From contig NZ_JAHBBH010000006.1 of assembly GCF_019331735.1 (NCBI RefSeq), forward strand, positions 52,327 through 116,326: a stretch of DNA of 64,000 nt. Reading direction: 5' to 3'. Origin of the DNA: Bifidobacterium miconis. Lineage in GTDB: Bacteria > Actinomycetota > Actinomycetes > Actinomycetales > Bifidobacteriaceae. The translations under genes and the position numbers were made by a program. This document shows, piece by piece, positions 17,934 through 26,691 of the stretch; within the stretch, counting starts at the first letter, position 1, and every line of letters starts with the position of its first letter. Below the pieces are notes generated by a model. The model had not been told where the DNA came from and searched no databases. It saw only the letters and a list, made by a program, of their open reading frames with translations.

Positions 17934-19129
17934 TCAGGCGACGAGCTTCACGTTGGCGGGGGCGGCGGCCTTGATCGGCTCGCCCGCGGCATCCATCGCG
18001 GCGATCGCGGCCGGCACGGAATCGGAGCCGGTGGCGGCGGACAGCAGGCCGCGCTCGCCCATGTACAGGGCCAGCAGTTCGGTCACCTTCTCGATGTCGT
18101 CGGTGTAGATCTCGCCGATGTTGCCCAGACGGAACGTCTCCTCGGTGGTGAGCTTGCCCGGGTAGATCGCGTAGCCGCGCTCCTTGATGAACTCGTACAT
18201 GTCGTGGAAGTCGAACTTGGTGCCTTCCGGGTACAGGAACGTGGTGATGATCGGGCCCTGATGCTCGGCGAGGAACGTGCGGAAGCCCAGCGCCTTCATG
18301 CGCGCGATGAGCAGGCGGTTGTTGAGCGCGTAGCGGCCGGAACGCGCCGGAATGCCGCCCTCGGCGAACATTTCGTCCAGCGCCTTGGAGAACGCGAGCA
18401 CCACGTGGGTCGGCGAGGTGTAGCGCCACTTGCCGTTGGCCTTCTCGAGCGTGTTCCACTGGTCCCACAGGTCGAGCGAGAGGCTGCGCGCCTTGCCCTT
18501 GGACGCTTGTTGCAGATGATGAAGCTGAAGCCCGGCACGCCTTGGATGCACTTGTTCGCGGAGGAGACGAGGAAGTCGATGCCCCAGCCGGCAACCGGGA
18601 TGTCCACGCCGCCGAACGAGCTCATCGCGTCGACCATGAACGTGCAGCCGTGCGCCTTGGCGACGGTCGCGACCGCGGCGATGTCGTTGAGCAGGCCGGA
18701 CGTGGTTTCGGAGTGGATCATGGACACGTGCGTGATCGACGGATCGTTGCGCAGGTAATCCTCGACCTTGCCGGCGTCCGGGATGCGGTCGTACGGCTCG
18801 GCGTACTGCACGTAGTCGATGCCCGCGTGCTCGCAGATCTTGACCTGACGGTCGCCGTACGCGCCGTTGGTGCACAGCAGCACCTTCTCGTCCTTGCCGA
18901 TCACGGAGGTCAGCACGCTTTCCACGCCGAACGTGCCGGAGCCCTGCATGAGCACGGCGGTGTAGTCGGCCGGATCGCAGTGCGCGAGTTCGAGCAGCTG
19001 GCGGCGGATCTTTTGCGTGATCTGCTGGTAGTCCTCGTCCCACGTGCAGTGGTCGAAGAGCATTTCCTCCTTGACGGTGCGCGTGGTGGTCAGCGGGCCG
19101 GGGGTGAGCAGCTTGTATTCGTTTGCCAT
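17934..19129 (-). pseudogene. phnW: 2-aminoethylphosphonate-pyruvate transaminase, frameshifted
   Basis: PLP enzyme that moves the amino group of 2-aminoethylphosphonate to pyruvate, giving phosphonoacetaldehyde for PhnX. The N-terminal part reads normally (LLTPGPLTTTRTVKEEML, MQGSGTFGVESV, the PLP Lys in SSANKCIQG). Near 18504-18511, after SFIICNK, the frame changes: the rest (SKGKARSLSLDLWDQW, RYTSPTHVVLAFSKAL, IYPGKLTTEETFRLGNIGE) continues in a different frame to the stop at 17934. Compared with the family, about 16 nt encoding roughly five residues seem to be missing at the junction. This is either true loss of function or an assembly error. The start at 19129 has AAAGGAAA upstream. Confidence 0.88.
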
Positions 19130-19607
19130 GATGGTTGTTTCCTTTCGTATGTCCCGTGTTGCTCGTGGTTCCGTTTGCCGACTGTAGTCATTCGCGTAGT
19201 TGATGACATCTTCTACGTAGTCTGATGATTGCCGTCGGCGTGTTGTCTGTAGTTCTGTTGGTTTGTTTGATTGCCGTTTACGATTGACGACGATTGCGCG
19301 TGCGTGTTGTTACGCGGGTGGCCCTACCGGACTGGGGTACGGGATACGTTATCCGACACGCTCCGGGCCGCTCTGGCCGAGTCTTTACGGTCTGATAACG
19401 CATCCCGTACCCCAGTCCTACGTTGCGTCGTGATGTCGCGCTTACGTGACATTGAGCGAGAAAACGTAGGGGTGGGGAGCGGCATGTGTTGTGCGACCGT
19501 ATGACTTGGCCGAGCGGCCCGGAGCGTGTCGAACGACACATGCCGCTCCCCACCCCGGTAGGGGCACTTACGTAACGGTGTTGCTGGAACTTATCGGCGG
19601 AGACGAC
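19130..19607. other. gap with two large hairpins between the AEP binding-protein domain and phnW
   Basis: No gene is seen in these 478 bp. Hairpin 1 pairs 19331-19353 with 19394-19416 (22 of 23 bp, arms starting ACTGGGGTACGGGAT). Hairpin 2 pairs 19469-19489 with 19536-19556 (21 bp perfect, arms starting GGGGTGGGGAGCGG). The loops themselves are inverted copies of each other: GACACGCTCCGGGCCGCTC at 19355-19373 and its complement at 19512-19530. The whole can therefore fold as two hairpins or as one long alternative structure. It lies between two genes of one operon. Confidence 0.75.
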
Positions 19608-20879
19608 TCACTTGCCCTGGGCGATGCGCTTGCATTCGGACGAGAAGTCCTGATGCTGCTGGAGCAGGTCGACGGTCAGGGGCTGGGGGAACGTCTTGGA
19701 ACGCTTGGATGCGTTGGCCGGGGCCTTTTCGCCCACGTACAGCGGCGTCGGATACGTTTCGAGGAGTTCCTTGCGGCCCTTGTCGATGATGACCGCGGCC
19801 ATCTGCTGCGCCTTCGGGTTCGTGGCCTTGCCCTTGTCGAGCACCGCCACCGATTCGGTCAGCGAGTAGTTGCCCTCCTCGGGGTCGACGTAGTCGATCG
19901 GCAGACCCTTCTTCTTGTCCGCGACGGCCTGATGACGCAGGCCGAAGCCGATCGCCACCTCGCCCGAACGCACGGCCTTGAGCGGGCCGGAGCCGGACTG
20001 TTCGAGGTGCGGGCCGGCGTTGCGGTAGATCGCGGTGAGGATCTGCTTGCCCTCTTCGCCGGTGCCGTACGCGTCGGCGATGGCCTGGATCATGAGCCAG
20101 CCGGTCGACGAGCCTTCCATGTCGGGCACGGAGATCAGTCCCTTGTACTTCGGGTCCGCGAGGTCCTTGAAGCTCTTGGGCGCGTCCACGCCGGCGGCTT
20201 CGAGCGCCTTCGTGTTGACGATGATCGCGCCCTCCTGAGCGGTGGTCGGACGGCGGTAGTTCGGCGCCTTCGAGTTCTCGGACGTGCCCAGCAGCTGGGA
20301 CTTCACGTCGGTCAGCGGCGCGAACATGTGGTTGCGTTCCTGTGCCGAATCGACGTAGTAGGAGCTCATGGTGAGCATGTCCGCCTCGAGCGCCTTGCCC
20401 TCGGCGAGCATCTTGCCGCCGAGCTCCGACGTGCCGAACGACTGGATGATGTACTGGTCCTTGAATCCGTTGCTGTCGAGCGCGTGCTGGAAGGCGACCA
20501 CGGCCTCGTCGTCGGCGTTCGTGTAGATCACGACCTGACCGTTGGCGGACGCGGTGGACGTCGCGCCGAAGCCGAATCCGACGAGCAGCACGGCGAGGAT
20601 CGCGGACAGGCCCGCGGTGAACGCGTTGCGTGCGCGGCGGTTGCCGCTGGTCGGCAGCGGGAAGTCCGGCGTGCCGGATTCGGCGGCCTGCACGGCGGCC
20701 GTGAGTCGCGTGTCGGCGGCGACGGTGGAACGCGCGGCGGCGACCTGCGGCGTGCGCACGGTGGCGCGTGCCGCGGCGCGTGCGCGGGCGCGTTCGGCGG
20801 AACGGTCGCGCGTGGCGAACGCGATCACGCCCTTGACGACGAGGTTCGTCACGAGGATGAGCAGCGAAAGCACGAACAC
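19608..20879 (-). CDS. open reading frame left after the frameshift: binding-protein half
   Basis: This 423-residue open part of the fused gene holds the last permease helix (FVLSLLILVTNLVVKGVIAF), an Ala/Arg-rich linker, a hydrophobic helix (AILAVLLVGFGFGATSTASA) and a class II-like solute-binding protein starting at QVVIYTNADDEAVVAFQHAL. That start and SGSGPLKAVRSGEVAIGFGL resemble 2-aminoethylphosphonate/iron-type binding proteins. It has no lipobox, so membrane attachment would be by the helices. If it is translated alone from the GTG at 20879, the binding protein might still be made; I see no good ribosome site there. Confidence 0.6.
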   Translation of the reverse strand: MFVLSLLILVTNLVVKGVIAFATRDRSAERARARAAARATVRTPQVAAARSTVAADTRLTAAVQAAESGTPDFPLPTSGNRRARNAFTAGLSAILAVLLVGFGFGATSTASANGQVVIYTNADDEAVVAFQHALDSNGFKDQYIIQSFGTSELGGKMLAEGKALEADMLTMSSYYVDSAQERNHMFAPLTDVKSQLLGTSENSKAPNYRRPTTAQEGAIIVNTKALEAAGVDAPKSFKDLADPKYKGLISVPDMEGSSTGWLMIQAIADAYGTGEEGKQILTAIYRNAGPHLEQSGSGPLKAVRSGEVAIGFGLRHQAVADKKKGLPIDYVDPEEGNYSLTESVAVLDKGKATNPKAQQMAAVIIDKGRKELLETYPTPLYVGEKAPANASKRSKTFPQPLTVDLLQQHQDFSSECKRIAQGK

Positions 20880-22494
20880 GTCGTCGAACTTGGCGATGTG
20901 CTGCAGCGCGGAGATCTTCGTGGTGATGACCTGTGTGCGCGCCGGTGAGGAACACGACCGCGGAGATCGTGACCATCGCGTTGACGAAGTAGTAGCCGAA
21001 CACCTGCAGGATGGTCGGCAGCGCGTTCGGCGTGACCACGCGCACGATCGTCTTGATCCAGTTGTCGCCCATGAGCTTGGCCGTGGTCTCCCAGCCGGCG
21101 TTCATCTTGGACAGCGAATCCTTGATCATCTGGTACGGGGTCGCGAAGTAGTGGATGATGTTCGCGGCGATGAGGATCCAGAACGTGTTCTGCAGGCCGG
21201 AGCCGGAGAACGCGAACAGGAACGCGATGCCGAGCACCATGCCAGGCACGGTGTTGATGATCGCCGAAATCGCGTCGACCGAGCGCTTCGCCCAGTTTGG
21301 CAGCTTGGAGCGCGAGGTGACGAGGCCCGCCGCGTACGCGAACAGGCAGCCGATGATCGCGGTCATCACGGCCACGTACAGCGAGTTCGTGAACACCTGC
21401 GTGAGCTCCGGGTCGGTGAACATGTTCGCGATGTGCGCGAACGTCGGCGCCGTGTTGAACGGCCATTCCGAGACGAACGGGATGAGCAGGATCACCGCGA
21501 ACACCGAGAGCGTGCACACGAGCACGACCACGGAGGCGATGCCGCACGCCCAGTCGCGGCGCGGCCCCTTGGGCAGGTCGACCTGGCTGATCTGCTTGTA
21601 GCGGATCGCGAAGCGCTCCAACACGGTCATCAGGATGATCGAGATGATCGACGGGATGAGCATGAACACGGCGATCACGGCGCCGCGGTTGAAGTTCGGG
21701 ATGCTCCCAAGCATCTGGTTGAACAGCGTCATCGCGAGCACGTCGTATTCGCCGCCGACCGACGTCGGAATGCCGTAGTCGGTGAACGCGAGGAAGAACG
21801 ACTGGATGAACGCGACGGCCATCGTGCCGATCAGCGGGCGCAGCACCGTGTTCAGGAACGTGGTGAGCGGCTTGTCGCCCATGATGTGCGAGACGATGAT
21901 GAACTTCTTGTCGACGAACTGGAAGCTGTTGTTGATCAGCAGGAAGCAGGTCGGCAGCGTGTAGATCACATAGCCGAGCAGCAGGCCGTTGAAGCCGTAG
22001 ATGTCGAACAGCTGGTGGCCGCCGAGCAGCCGGGTGATCAGACCCTGCTTGCCGAACGAGTAGATGATCGCGAAGCCGTACGTGATGGTCGGCAGCAGCA
22101 TCGGCAGCTGCGCGAGCAGGCCGACCGCGCGCTTGAATCCGGCGGGCACGTTCGTGCAGTTGATCGTGTATGCGAGCAGGAACGCAAGCAGCACGGCGAC
22201 CAGCGCGGACGCGGCCGACACGGCCAGCGAGTTGGTGATCGAACGCGAGAATTCGGGGCGCGACAGCACGGCCGCGTAGTTGGCGAGCGTCGCGCCGCCG
22301 TTCGCCGTGGTGAACGAACGGATGATGACGAGCGCCATCGGCACGACGAGAAACGCGGCGAACGCGACGGCCACGATGATCAGCAGCGTCCACAGCTCGG
22401 TCTGCTTCGGCGCCTTCGGACGGCGTTCGTAGTTGACGATTTCGGGGCGGATGTTGGGCAGCTGGTTGGCCGCCTGGATCGATTCGGCGGACAT
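19608..22494 (-). pseudogene. AEP-type ABC transporter permease fused to its binding protein, frameshifted
   Basis: From ATG 22494 the frame encodes a two-domain ABC permease of the iron/phosphonate type, about 515 residues with 12 likely membrane segments and two EAA-like loops (FIIVSHIMGDKPLTTF and AKLMGDNWIKTIVRVV). At about 20931-20943, in a GC dinucleotide run, the frame shifts after VVFLTGA. Restoring two bases gives RTQVITTKISALQHIAK, then a last membrane helix, a 70-residue linker, another membrane or signal-like helix, and a periplasmic-type binding protein with no stop in between. So the ancestral gene was a permease-binding protein fusion of about 960 residues. It starts 1 nt after the ATPase gene. 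The substrate is inferred from phnW and phnX downstream. Confidence 0.8.
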
Positions 22495-22495
22495 G

Positions 22496-23299
22496 TCAGG
22501 CCTCCTGCGCGCCGGCGGCGACCGGCTGACGGTTGGCGTCGGCCGCGTGCGCGTCGCCCTCGTTGAACAGCGTGTAGATGTTGTTGCGCTTGACTTCGAG
22601 CTGGTGCAGGATGAACTTGCGCACGAAGTCGCTCGCCGGATGCTCGATGATGTTCTCCGGGGTGTCGTACTGCGCGATCTTGCCGTGGTTGATGATGAGC
22701 ACCTTGTCACTCATCGTGCAGGCTTCCTCCGGATCGTGCGTGACCATGATCGTCGTGAGCTTGTACTGTTCGACGATCTGCTTGATCTTCGCCTTGATCG
22801 ACTCCTTGATCACGCCGTCCAACGCGGACAGCGGCTCGTCGAGCAGCAGCAGCTTCGGCTTCATCACGAGTGTGCGGGCGAGCGCGACGCGCTGCTTCTG
22901 ACCGCCAGACAGCTCGTCGATGCGCTTGCCCAGATGCTCCTCGAGGCCGAGCAGCGAAATGAGCTCCTTGATCTCCTTTTCGGAGGAGATGCCCGGGTTG
23001 TTGCGCAGGCCGTACGTGATGTTCTCGTACGCGGTCAGGTTCGGGAACAGCGCGTAGTCCTGGAACACGATGTTGAAGCCGCGCTTCTCCATCGGCACCT
23101 GCGTCAGGTCCTCGCCGTTGTAGATGATCTGGCCGCTGGTCGGATCGGTGATGCCCAGGATGATGTTGAGCAGCGTGGTCTTGCCGCCGCCGGACGGGCC
23201 GAGGATCGACATGATCTGCCCGTTGTCCAGCGTCAGGCTGATGCCGTTGAGGACGTGCGTGTCCCCGAACGACTTGGTGATGTTCTTCAGTTCGAGCAT
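22496..23299 (-). CDS. ABC transporter ATP-binding protein, putative 2-aminoethylphosphonate importer
   Basis: A 267-residue cytoplasmic ATPase. Walker A is LGPSGGGKTTLLN (about residues 35-47), the Q-loop NIVFQDYALF, the signature ELSGGQKQRVALARTL and Walker B LLLLDEPLSALD. It is first in the minus-strand operon ATPase, permease/binding protein, phnW, phnX, and GGAAGG precedes ATG 23299. The catabolic genes downstream make 2-aminoethylphosphonate the likely cargo; the ATPase alone would only say a polyamine/iron/phosphonate-type importer. The reading frame is intact, unlike the next two genes. Confidence 0.88.
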   Translation of the reverse strand: MLELKNITKSFGDTHVLNGISLTLDNGQIMSILGPSGGGKTTLLNIILGITDPTSGQIIYNGEDLTQVPMEKRGFNIVFQDYALFPNLTAYENITYGLRNNPGISSEKEIKELISLLGLEEHLGKRIDELSGGQKQRVALARTLVMKPKLLLLDEPLSALDGVIKESIKAKIKQIVEQYKLTTIMVTHDPEEACTMSDKVLIINHGKIAQYDTPENIIEHPASDFVRKFILHQLEVKRNNIYTLFNEGDAHAADANRQPVAAGAQEA

Positions 23300-23803
23300 A
23301 TTGCGCTACCTTCCGTAAGCCGCCTTCGGGCGGCCGTTGCCTCGCCGGCCCAACCATCCGCCGACGCGATGAGTTCGGTATTCAGTTATGAAGCATTCAG
23401 TTGTGGCCGGAAGCGGCGGCGTTGCGCCGGACCGTTCCGACCATGCGCTTGGGCACTATTCCATGGTGCTGCCGGTTTCGTGCTCCCGCGGCCGTTGCCG
23501 GCGAAAGATCGACGAAAGTATGGTGAACAGCGAGTAAAGCTACCCGTCGATCGCGTAGTTTTGTTGTTTTTGCGGGAGCGGCCGCCATGCCTGCGTCGTC
23601 TGACGAGGAGGTTGCTCGGGTTAACGGCCGTATGCCCGCGGCAATCCCAACGGCGTGCGGGCATACGGCCGTTGCGACGTGCCGAACCGGCCGTATGCCC
23701 GCACGCGCGTCGCATGCGCGGCATACATACGGCCGTCCGCAGGCACGCTACGGCCGTCCGCAGGCCGGCGACGTAACAAACGGGGCAACATGATGCGCGC
23801 ACA
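23300..23803. other. divergent gap with hairpin and repeats before the P1 peptidase gene
   Basis: No gene is seen in these 504 bp between divergent units. Near the ATPase side, ATTCAGTTATG and ATTCAGTTGTG (23380-23390 and 23395-23405) form a 15-bp-spaced direct repeat, a possible operator. Near the peptidase side, a perfect 17-bp stem pairs 23623-23639 with 23657-23673 (arms starting AACGGCCGTATG); the arm motif recurs around 23689-23703, followed by two copies of TACGGCCGTCCGCAGG (23728-23743, 23749-23764). Confidence 0.65.
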
Positions 23804-24967
23804 ATGACGGGCATGGGATTGAACGTTGACCTGAACGGGGAACTGTGCGCGTGCGCGAAGGGGCCGCGCAACCTCATCACCGACGTGCCGGGCGTGCGCG
23901 TGGGCCATGTGACGCTTGACGGAGACTCGTCGCTCGGCCCGCTGCACACCGGCGTGACCGCGATCGTGCCGCCCGGCGACTGCTTTGACCGTAAGTTGCC
24001 CGCCGCCGCGTACGTGTCCAACGGATTCGGCAAGTCGATGGGCCTTGTGCAGGTGGACGAGCTGGGCAGCCTCGAAACACCGATCCTCATGACCAACACG
24101 CTCTCGTGCGGCGCCTGCTTCGAGGCGCTCGTGCGTTATTCGCTCGCCGCGCACGGCGAAATCGGCGTGAGCACCGGCACCGTGAACCCGGTCGTCATGG
24201 AATGCAACGACGGGCCGATCAACACGATCCGCGCGCTCGCCGTCACGCCGCAGCATGGTCTGGACGCGATCGACGCGGCGGCGGACGCGTTCGACGAGGG
24301 CGACGTCGGCGCGGGCGCCGGCATGACCTGCTTCGGACTGAAGGGCGGCATCGGCTCGTCGTCGCGCGTGCTGTCGTTCGATGGACGCAACTACACGGTC
24401 GGCGTGCTCGCACTCACGAATTTCGGATCGCGCGACTGCCTGCGCATCGACGGACGTCCGGTCGGGCGCGAACTGGCTGCGGCGGACGCGGCCGGACACG
24501 CGAACGCTGTCGCGTACGACGACGGCAACGGTCGTGCCGACGGTCGCGTCGACGATCATGCGAACGATCGCGACAAGGGCAGCATCGTCGCCGTGATCGC
24601 GACCGACCTGCCGGCCGACTCGCGACAGCTCAGGCGCATGGCCAAGCGTGTCACCGTCGGCATCACGCGATGCGGCGGCTACATCGGCAACGGCAGCGGC
24701 GAAATCGTCGTCGCGTTCAGCACGGCCGCGCGCATCCCGCACTGGGCCGGCGAGACGCACACCGGCGCAACGTTGCCGATGATCGACACGGCCCCGCGAC
24801 TCAGCGACAACGCGATGGACGACTGTTTCCGCGCGGTCGCCGCGGCCAGCGAAGAGGCGATCGTCAGCTCGCTCGCGCACGCGCGCAGCGTCGTCGGACG
24901 CGACGGGCGCACCACATGGTCGCTGCGCGACGCGACCGCCCGCGCCGGCATCACGCTGAACCTATGA
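23804..24967 (+). CDS. P1 family peptidase (DmpA-like aminopeptidase)
   Basis: A 387-residue Ntn-type hydrolase of the DmpA/beta-peptidyl aminopeptidase family, which splits itself before a Ser and then removes N-terminal residues, including D- or beta-amino acids in some members. Family features are NLITDVPGVRVGHVTL near the start, GVTAIVPPG, and the nucleophile region GLKGGIGSSSRVLSF (about residues 180-194). No signal peptide is seen. The first ATG (23804) lacks a clear ribosome site; ATG 23813 is an alternative. It opens a long run of cell-wall-peptide genes and could attack D-amino-acid-containing peptides, which is inferred. Confidence 0.88.
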   Translation: MTGMGLNVDLNGELCACAKGPRNLITDVPGVRVGHVTLDGDSSLGPLHTGVTAIVPPGDCFDRKLPAAAYVSNGFGKSMGLVQVDELGSLETPILMTNTLSCGACFEALVRYSLAAHGEIGVSTGTVNPVVMECNDGPINTIRALAVTPQHGLDAIDAAADAFDEGDVGAGAGMTCFGLKGGIGSSSRVLSFDGRNYTVGVLALTNFGSRDCLRIDGRPVGRELAAADAAGHANAVAYDDGNGRADGRVDDHANDRDKGSIVAVIATDLPADSRQLRRMAKRVTVGITRCGGYIGNGSGEIVVAFSTAARIPHWAGETHTGATLPMIDTAPRLSDNAMDDCFRAVAAASEEAIVSSLAHARSVVGRDGRTTWSLRDATARAGITLNL

Positions 24968-25094
24968 CGCCGAACCGATGACGGGTGCGCCGTGCGGCAT
25001 GTCCCGTCCGGCGTCCGCCATACGGCCCGAACCTCGCCCGCTGCCGCCGCGCAGCCGCATCATACGAACATCCAACATAAAGGAGCACATCATC

Positions 25095-26138
25095 ATGACC
25101 AACCCCATCATCCCCGTGTTCGACGGCCACAACGACCTGCCGTGGGAGGCGCGCGAAAACCGCGGCTACAGCGTCGAAGGCATCGACCAGGAGTTGCCGC
25201 AGACCCTGCACACCGACATTCCGAAGCTGCGCCGCGGCGGCTACCTCGCGCAATACTGGTCCGCCTACGTGCACAGCGACTACGCGGGCGGCGACGCGGT
25301 CATCGCCACGCTCGAACAGATCGATTTCGTGCACCGCATGTGCGCACGCTACCCGGAAACGTTCAAGCTCGCCACGACCGCCGCCGACGTGCGCGCCGCG
25401 CAGGCGGAGGGACGCATCGCCTCGCTCATCGGCATCGAAGGCGGCCACCAGATCGCCAACAACCTCGCCGTGCTGCGCGAATACGCGCGGCTCGGCGTGC
25501 GCTACATGACGCTCACCTGGAACAACACGAACGAATTCGCCGACGCGGCCGCCGGCGAGCACAAGTGGCACGGACTGAACGACCGCGGGCGCGAGATCGT
25601 GCGAGAAATGAACCGCATCGGCATGATCGTCGACCTGTCGCACGTGTCCGCCGACACCATGCGCGACGCGCTCGACGCCTCGCAGTTCCCCGTCATGTTC
25701 AGCCATTCGTCCTGCTATTCGGTCAACCCGCACCCGCGCAACGTGCCCGAGGACGTGCAGCGCAAGCTCGCCGACAACGGCGGCGTGCAGATGATCACCG
25801 CCGTGCCCGGATTCGTCTCCGCCGCCGTGCACGAATGGGTGGCCGCCGGCGAGCACGGGGAGCGGCCGGCCGTGAGCGTCAAGGACGTGGCCGACCACGT
25901 GGAGGCCGCGCGCGACGTGATGGGCGTGGACCACATCGGCGTCGGCGGCGACTACGACGGCACCGGCGCGATGCCCACCGGCATGGAGGACGTCGGCCGC
26001 TACCAGAACCTGTTCGACGAGCTGCGTTCGCGCGGCTGGAGCGAAGAGGACCTCAACAAGCTCGGCTGGAAGAACGCGCTGCGCGTGCTCGAAGCCAACG
26101 ACGAGGCGTACCGGCAGTTCATGGCCGCGGGGGAGTGA
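25095..26138 (+). CDS. membrane dipeptidase family (M19) metallopeptidase
   Basis: Zinc dipeptidase of the renal dipeptidase family; bacterial members hydrolyse dipeptides including those with a C-terminal D-amino acid. Metal-binding residues are visible in PVFDGHNDLPW (HxD, about residues 8-18), SLIGIEGGHQIANN (Glu, about 118), SHSSCYSV (His) and HIGVGGDYDG (Asp). Length is 347 residues, with no signal peptide, so it should be cytoplasmic. AAGGAG lies shortly before ATG 25095. It lies 127 bp after the P1 peptidase gene on the same strand. A role on murein-derived dipeptides is suggested by the neighbours. Confidence 0.93.
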   Translation: MTNPIIPVFDGHNDLPWEARENRGYSVEGIDQELPQTLHTDIPKLRRGGYLAQYWSAYVHSDYAGGDAVIATLEQIDFVHRMCARYPETFKLATTAADVRAAQAEGRIASLIGIEGGHQIANNLAVLREYARLGVRYMTLTWNNTNEFADAAAGEHKWHGLNDRGREIVREMNRIGMIVDLSHVSADTMRDALDASQFPVMFSHSSCYSVNPHPRNVPEDVQRKLADNGGVQMITAVPGFVSAAVHEWVAAGEHGERPAVSVKDVADHVEAARDVMGVDHIGVGGDYDGTGAMPTGMEDVGRYQNLFDELRSRGWSEEDLNKLGWKNALRVLEANDEAYRQFMAAGE

Positions 26139-26308
26139 CGCGGATTTTTCGGACTGCCCGGCGTTTCGGGACGCGCCTGATGCGCCCATTCGGGAATGCA
26201 CATGACACGCTTCGGTCCGCATCGCGGACACGCCCGACACGCCTATGCGGCGTTTCGCCGCCGTTCCGGTTAGCATCGTCCTAGGCGAAGATTTGACAGG
26301 AGTACACA

Positions 26309-26500
26309 ATGGATCATCGCACGAAGTCGGACGGCCCGGTCATCGTCATCAGCGAGAAAGACTGGCGCGAATACGAGAAGCATGTGGACGAGGCCCATGC
26401 CGATCTCAAGCGTCTGGACGACGCGCTCGCCGCGCTCAAGGAGCAGGGCGGCAAGGCCGCGGCCGACACCGCTGAAGACAAGGCCGAGCAGGCCAAGTAA
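26309..26500 (+). CDS. small charged coiled-coil protein, unknown function
   Basis: A 63-residue hydrophilic protein. The middle (EKDWREYEKHVDEAHADLKR then LDDALAALKEQGGK) is predicted to be a continuous charged helix. A ribosome site (GACAGGAG) precedes the ATG, codon use is like the neighbours, and a terminator follows, so it is probably a real gene. I do not recognise a family. Confidence 0.65.
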   Translation: MDHRTKSDGPVIVISEKDWREYEKHVDEAHADLKRLDDALAALKEQGGKAAADTAEDKAEQAK

Positions 26501-26566
26501 CACCGTCCCGGTCCTCGGCCATATGCCGTCGGCGGTTCCGCCGGCAGAGGCCGCCAGTATTTCGAC

Positions 26567-26603
26567 AGCCGTCCCGCGCCCCACGGCACGGGACGGCTTT
26601 GTC
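26567..26603 (+). terminator. Rho-independent-type terminator
   Basis: A perfect 10-bp GC-rich stem pairs 26567-26576 (AGCCGTCCCG) with 26589-26598 (CGGGACGGCT), followed by TTGTC. It ends the small gene before the GH20 unit. Confidence 0.75.
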
Positions 26604-26691
26604 ATACCTGTTTCATGGCGTAGCCATGGCTCGCCATGCCGGTTATGCGGTTTGACGGCCGCGATTGATGATGATCAATAAGGAGCGTTAT

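Noticed and set aside
17119..18594. A 491-residue PhnX precursor starting at 18594
   Set aside because: The extra N-terminal part is the out-of-frame reading of phnW. PhnX starts at 17901 with AAAGGA upstream and has normal family length.
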